This document shows, in pieces, positions 58,735 to 64,000 of a stretch of 64,000 nt of DNA. This DNA comes from Haematobia irritans (lineage: Eukaryota > Arthropoda > Insecta > Diptera > Muscidae). The translations under genes were made by a program, and so were the position numbers. Every line of letters starts with the position of its first letter. Position 1 is the first letter of the stretch. The stretch covers positions 1,550,001-1,614,000 of the forward strand of contig NC_134401.1 in the NCBI RefSeq assembly GCF_050003625.1. Direction: 5' to 3'. The notes below the pieces were generated by a model. The model did not search any database. It had not been told where the DNA came from and saw only the letters and a program-made list of their open reading frames with translations.

Positions 58735-59298
58735 CACACACAAAAAAAAATTTTCTGATTCAATCACCAAATTAATTGATCCAATTAATTTTTTAATTGA
58801 AATGTCTTCAATCACGAAAAGGATAGTATCAATCACAGTTTTAATTGGGCATAGAAAAAATTCTTGATTAAAAAATTAATTGATTTTTTCAGCAAATTTC
58901 AATTAATTTTTTAATTGATTCAATTAAAAATTTAATTGATGTTGATTGCAAAACTCAATTAATTTATCAATTAAAAAAGGTAACTATTTTTAATTACTTT
59001 CTGAATTGGCTTAGAGTTTTTATTTGGATTAACAAATGATTGTTTGAAATACACTTTTAATTAAAAATTTAAAAAAAAATCAGCACTTTTTTAACTGAAT
59101 TAGTCTTCCGAATTTGATTAAAAAGTTAATTTTATCAATTATTTTTTTAATTAAAAATTTTCCATCATTGACTTAATTAACTTAATGTTTCTATCATGAT
59201 TAAAAAGTTAATTGTATCAATTAATTTATTAATTGAAAAAATTTTCAACTTCAATTAACTTTTTAATTGGAAATATTTTGGTGATATTTTTTTCTGTG
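58735..59298 (-). mobile_element. M3 element, copy 3 (about 564 bp)
   Basis: It begins acacaaaaaaaaattttctg and ends gtgatatttttttctgtg, the reverse complement of the ends of copy 2. The interior matches 10903-11414. Copy 2 therefore appears to be an internally shortened relative, lying inverted only 270 bp away. Confidence 0.7.
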
Positions 59299-62200
59299 CA
59301 GAGTCAAATAATAGTCGACACTTAGGTGTCGCGAAAATGTATTTTTCGAAATGAAAAGGAAGCTGGGTTGGAAACTGTCACTTTTGCAGAATCTCTCTAA
59401 AATTAATTTATGATTGTATTTTGTTTATATATACACAGTAATGTTTCTAGTTGGAATTTCAAGGTCATGAGTTCATGTAAATAAGCGATTTTTTATTTCA
59501 TATTTTTATTCTATGTTTGGGATACCTACGATGCGGATTTTCGTCGAGGAGTTACTAAATTGCAATATATAATCTTACGTCACGTTGTAGAAATTATTAT
59601 CCTAAGTGTACTTTATTTTAGGCAAATGCTGCTACAATATTTGTCATATTGATAAAACTACTGATCTTGAGATATAACTTTTCTTTTAAATGTCAATAAG
59701 TTTACTGGGTATCATAATGTCTTTGTAACTTTGTTTAGTCTTTTTGCCAAATATTTTAATTGAATGCTATTGAAACCTTTCTAGTGTAAACAATTGAAGA
59801 TAACCATAAAACGTAGTCCTTGACAAGGATGTGTTTTTATTGTCATCAAGCCAAAACAAAAAAAAAAAAAAAAGCGAATACAACAAAATTGCAATGTTGT
59901 AATAGCAAGAAATAATTAAATTTCCCAATTTGACAATATTTACTTTTAATTTAGTATAAATTTTGCAACAAATTTTATTAGCCTTTTTTCACTCTTCGCC
60001 ACAGACGTCAATTGTTCTGAGAGAAATGCCAAATGGTAAACAAATGGCATTACTAAATATTTGTTTATTAATTAAATAAATAAATAGATATCACAAGTAA
60101 ATGATATCTTTTTATATTGCATCTCTTCTCTCCCTCCAACTTTCCCCCTACCCTGGGTTTAGTCATCATTATTTATTTTTTAAATCAGAACAGAATAATA
60201 TATTTATTTATTTAAAATTAGCCAAAAATAATATGAATCCTTGTCAGTTATCCAGCATAAATTTTGTTAGTATGCTCAACACAAATACATTTGGTTTCGT
60301 TTTTCATTTTATGCCTCGGTGTGTGTGAGTTGGTGTATGTGAAATAAAAAAATATTGCTGATATAGACTAACGTAAACATTAACGGATACAGACATTTGT
60401 TGATGTTTCAGTGCAGGTGTATAAACATGAATGTTATGTTTATACCAGGATATGTTGTATTTTCCAAAAAGAAAACAGATATGCTTATTTCCATGCAACG
60501 TTGTTGTTGTTGCAAGAGTACATTTGCATACTCTAGGGTTTGTGTGTGTGTGTGCATCATGATATTTGACTTCTTTCCCATTCTCTCGTTCACTCTCACA
60601 CAATTATATTATTCACTAGAGTTCTTCGTAGGATCAGCTGGTATATTTATTTTACAGTAAATTATTTGCATGTATACATGCATGTTTGTGCTTGAGGATA
60701 GAATTGCTCGATGATTTTATTTTGCAGATATCATTCAATTAAGCTATAAAAAATATGTAAAGTATGACCAAACCGATTAAAAATACCCTATCATAATACA
60801 AAATAAAATTGGTATATTTAAGTAAAGGTTTTATAAAGGCTTTCATGTTGGAAGCTGTTTTAATGTGTACAAATTCCTACAAATAGTTTAAATATATTTG
60901 GAATTTTAAATCAAAAAGATTAAAAACTATTATTTAACGTGATAATCATTGATTTAATTTTAATTATTCTTGTCTTTAACATTTAACAGATATAAATATA
61001 TATTTGGATATTATTTTTGTTATAGTGCGAATACATATAGTATTTGTATTATAATTTTATTGCACTAATGTTTATATACTATACTTGATAATTTTTGTAT
61101 TATCAAATAATTTTTAAATGCTGGTCATCTGTACGTCATTTATTGAAACAATGCATGGAAATGTTGCGAAATCTTAAATATCCGAATGTAGTTATTACAT
61201 TAAATATTTATTAAATTCAATAAATTATGGTTATAGTTGTGGGTTTTTTAGTTCCATTCTATTATCTCTACCTGCCTTTAAACATTCATTGATGATGTCA
61301 AATTTTAATAAATCTTAATAAATTAATTAAATTCATTTGCATTCATACTGTTAAAAATCACAATGACATTCACACATATTAATGGAAAATTATTAAATTT
61401 TATGTCAGTTTTATTTCCGCTTAATAAAAGCAAAAAAAGAATCATATTATTTCTGGACTATTAATTTGTTGGGTCAAATTGTTGCAACATGGTCAATAAT
61501 GACAATAAAAAAACTACAATGAACAGGATATCGATGATAGAAGAAGAGGTAGTGAAAAAGTGCGTTGGCCCACACACACACATTCATAAAAAGACAAAAG
61601 AATAATAATCGAATAATTTGATGTGGTTTTTATTGTTCATAAAATCATATTAAAAAAATGTTTTTTTTTTTTAATAAAATCCAATTTATAAAATAAGAAG
61701 AAAAAATGCCATACCATGGCTTGCTTGATATTGGGTTGATATAAAAATTTATTTTCTCTCGTTACACAAACAACAATATATAATTGGATAAATTATAAAA
61801 AGGCCATAACCAAACAAATATTCCCAAGAGAGTTATTTAGTATCAGACAATATAGTATACGCCTCAGTAGGGCTCTTAAGACATTATTTGAAAGCTTAAA
61901 GACAAATATGAAAGAGTAATGCTTTGCAATCTTCAAGTTCGTCGTGTCATATTCTAATCGTTGCATTGTATAATTTTTTTTTTAATTAGGCATACATCTT
62001 TAAAAAGCTTTAAAATCATTAAATCTGTGAATAAAACTGACAAAATGTTTCATTGCTTATCACAAATGACTTGAAGTTTGAAATTAGGCGATATAATTCT
62101 CCAGTTTTGACTTTTATATTGCTACAGTCTAATTAGAAAAAAGTAGTATTTTCGACTATTCAATTTTTCGCAGAGCCGATTTTTGGCTTTTAGTTCCGTC

Positions 62201-63857
62201 TAAAAGCCAAAGTAACATTTTTTTGGTTTTTAAAATTTTTGAATTATTTTTACTTCAAAAAATAGATATTGTTTAAAAACGAGTGACTTGTTATAAAATT
62301 CGAATGCATTCAAGGCAGACATACTACGAGTAAGCCTTTAAATTAGTTACACATGGAACAAAGTGATTTTTTATATTATAATTTTCCTTAGTGAAATTTT
62401 GCGTTTATATATGATTTAATATAATATAGTTTGTGGTGCCATCGAAGCCGGACCCACCTCAATGTTCAATGTATCGCATACATACAATTTGTAGGTTTGC
62501 GTTGGATCAAAACGAGCGATTAAACGGCTTCTGTGCATTTTTATTGCTGTGCATATTTTTTTTGTGCCTATAAAACATCCAATAATACTATTAATTCACA
62601 AACAATAGACTTTAATTTGGATTTTTGTGTCTTTTTCTGGGATGAAAAATAGCATTGAAAGCAATTAGCCTTTGTCAGGTTCATATGCTGGTTGTCATAA
62701 AAATTGATTTTTAACAAAAAATCATAGGCGGACATATGGTTTGAAGTACTTTGGGAAGCCATGGATTCATTGTGTTGTTTGTACTCCTTACGATGTCTTT
62801 TAATACACAAATAGATGTGCATATGTATGTATGTATGTGCTCACTTAGTTTTTATTTGGCCTAAATTTAACCAAAGACAAAAAAAAGAGATAATACCGGA
62901 AACACTTAGGCTCAGTGACCACCTCCCTCTTGTGTTTTGAATTGCCTGTGAGAGTCTGTAGTCATTACTGTGTAGATGCGTGAGCTACTAAAGAGAACAT
63001 CTGTGTTTTATGTTAGAGACTGAGAGTGTTTATGTGAATGTGTGTGAGAAGCATTTGTATGTGCATTTGACATAATAACTGCAACAAGGGCCACAAAAGC
63101 TGTAACAGCTACAGCTGTTGTTGTCACGAGTTCATCTACGCTCGTTCATGTTCCATTATCGTTGTTTGTTTGTTCGTTTGTAAACGAACGATGCTTGCTT
63201 CTGTGCTCTATGTTCTGGAGGAGTTACTGAAGTAAACAAAAACAGTTAAAACAAAAGTTGACACTGCATGAGAAAACAAATAAAAAACAAACATAAAAAC
63301 AACAACAACAACGACTACAAACAGAATTGAGTAAGAGGCAAAACATTCCTACAAACCAGAACTACAACCATAACCACACAATGAACTCACTTAACTGCAC
63401 CATGTGACATACGTTCATTAGAACTGCTCGGCAGGGTTTAAGTGGTGACTCTATTTCCCTTGGTTTAAAACCACAGTAAATCTTGAGAACAAAAAATTTT
63501 GAAAAACTCTAAACAGAATAACCCAGAAAAAGAGTTTATGATTCGACTACATGCAATCCAAGAACCCAGAAGGAAACTGAGTTTGAGAATTGCCATGGTG
63601 ATGGGCGGTATGGTTTTACGATTCATTTTAAAAACCACTGACGAAAGCCAGTGCATTAAAAATGTTTAATTAATTTTCTTCAGTTTATTGCAACGCATTC
63701 TTTGGTCAATGAAATTTCGTCTTTGGTCGATTATAAAATATCTTATATGGATTTACATCAGAGATGTTGAAAAACAAGGGGTTTTTAATTTTGGCAGACT
63801 AAAGTTAATGGATTCATTTGCAGTTTCGAGTAAACAATAAAAAGGTTTTTAGAGGTG
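59299..63857. other. Very AT-rich stretch, no gene recognised
   Basis: (TG)n lies at about 60539-60554, a CA tract near 61572-61582 and ATGT repeats near 62823-62838. Frames of 60-99 residues are fed by these tracts or lack motifs. Confidence 0.4.
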
Positions 63858-64000
63858 TATCATTCCCTATGAGTAATGCTGGTGACATTTCTGGGCGATT
63901 TCACCTTAATGTGAAATGCCATTCGGACTCGGCTGTAAAAAGAAGTCCCTTGTCTTTGAAGCATAGAATCGGGTAGCACTAAGTTCACCACTTTTGGTAT
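63858..64000 (+). mobile_element. tRNA-derived SINE body, runs off the window
   Basis: ccctatgagtaatgctggtg, acatttctgggcgatttcac, gccattcggactcggctgta, aaagaagtcccttgtc, gaatcgggtagcactaagtt, caccacttttggtat. These are the + strand SINE body motifs in order. The tRNA head is missing at the left, and the tail lies beyond the window. Confidence 0.7.

Overview
The window is nuclear DNA of a higher fly, most likely a muscid (horn fly, stable fly or house fly relatives). It is AT-rich and has no long gene-like open frames. It carries a Himar1/irritans-type mariner, a DD41D (rosa-like) mariner, tRNA-derived SINEs and several short transposon families with AT-rich interiors. Himar1 was described from the horn fly, but this lineage moves between species, so the species call is inference. 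No complete host protein gene, rRNA or functional tRNA is visible. The best host signal is a small + strand exon at 43322-43366: branch point, polypyrimidine tract, AG acceptor, a start codon in good context and a GTAAG donor. A weaker exon candidate lies at 56878-56984. The window therefore looks like a very long intron or the 5' flank of a large gene, filled with mobile DNA.

Layout. 0.7-2.0 kb: a large diverged 'CCCAGC' element (family M1) holding another element. 6.8-7.8 kb: an M2 element split by a TTAA-flanked piggyBac-type MITE. 10.9-11.4 kb: an M3 (AATTGA-rich) element. 13.9-14.7 kb: a muscid dispersed repeat split by a SINE. 16.3-17.2 kb: a ~153-bp tandem repeat. 18.2-18.7 kb: an M4 element. 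19.9 kb: a 149-bp pogo-like MITE. 22.5-24.3 kb: an M1 element, then a broken DD41D mariner whose right end lies in a near-perfect 240-bp tandem duplication. 26.0-26.7 kb: another M2. 28.4-29.7 kb: a full-length but dead Himar1-type mariner with intact ends. 30.2-31.3 kb: the reverse copy of the ~153-bp repeat, split by a 495-bp hAT-type MITE with an 8-bp target duplication and many CGTGA motifs. 32.6-34.0 kb: a MITE, a mariner relic and a SINE split by M1. 36.7-37.8 kb: a three-level nest (SINE in M4 in SINE) and an M2 fragment. 39.2-40.0 kb: an old mariner relic holding a piggyBac-MITE fragment. 42.5-43.4 kb: a SINE, a near-perfect palindromic MITE and the candidate exon. 45-52 kb: M4-like, M1, a PIF/Harbinger-like MITE, M1 and a muscid repeat. 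57-59.3 kb: M2, an inverted-repeat MITE and two M3 copies. 63.9 kb to the end: a SINE running off the window. The stretches between are AT-rich DNA with microsatellites and no recognisable gene.

Nothing here forms a pathway. What the sequence offers is a layered insertion history: nested elements, target duplications and decayed transposases next to intact termini give a relative order of invasions. M1-M4, R1 and E are labels made for this answer. They are defined by comparing copies within the window by eye, not by a database search.
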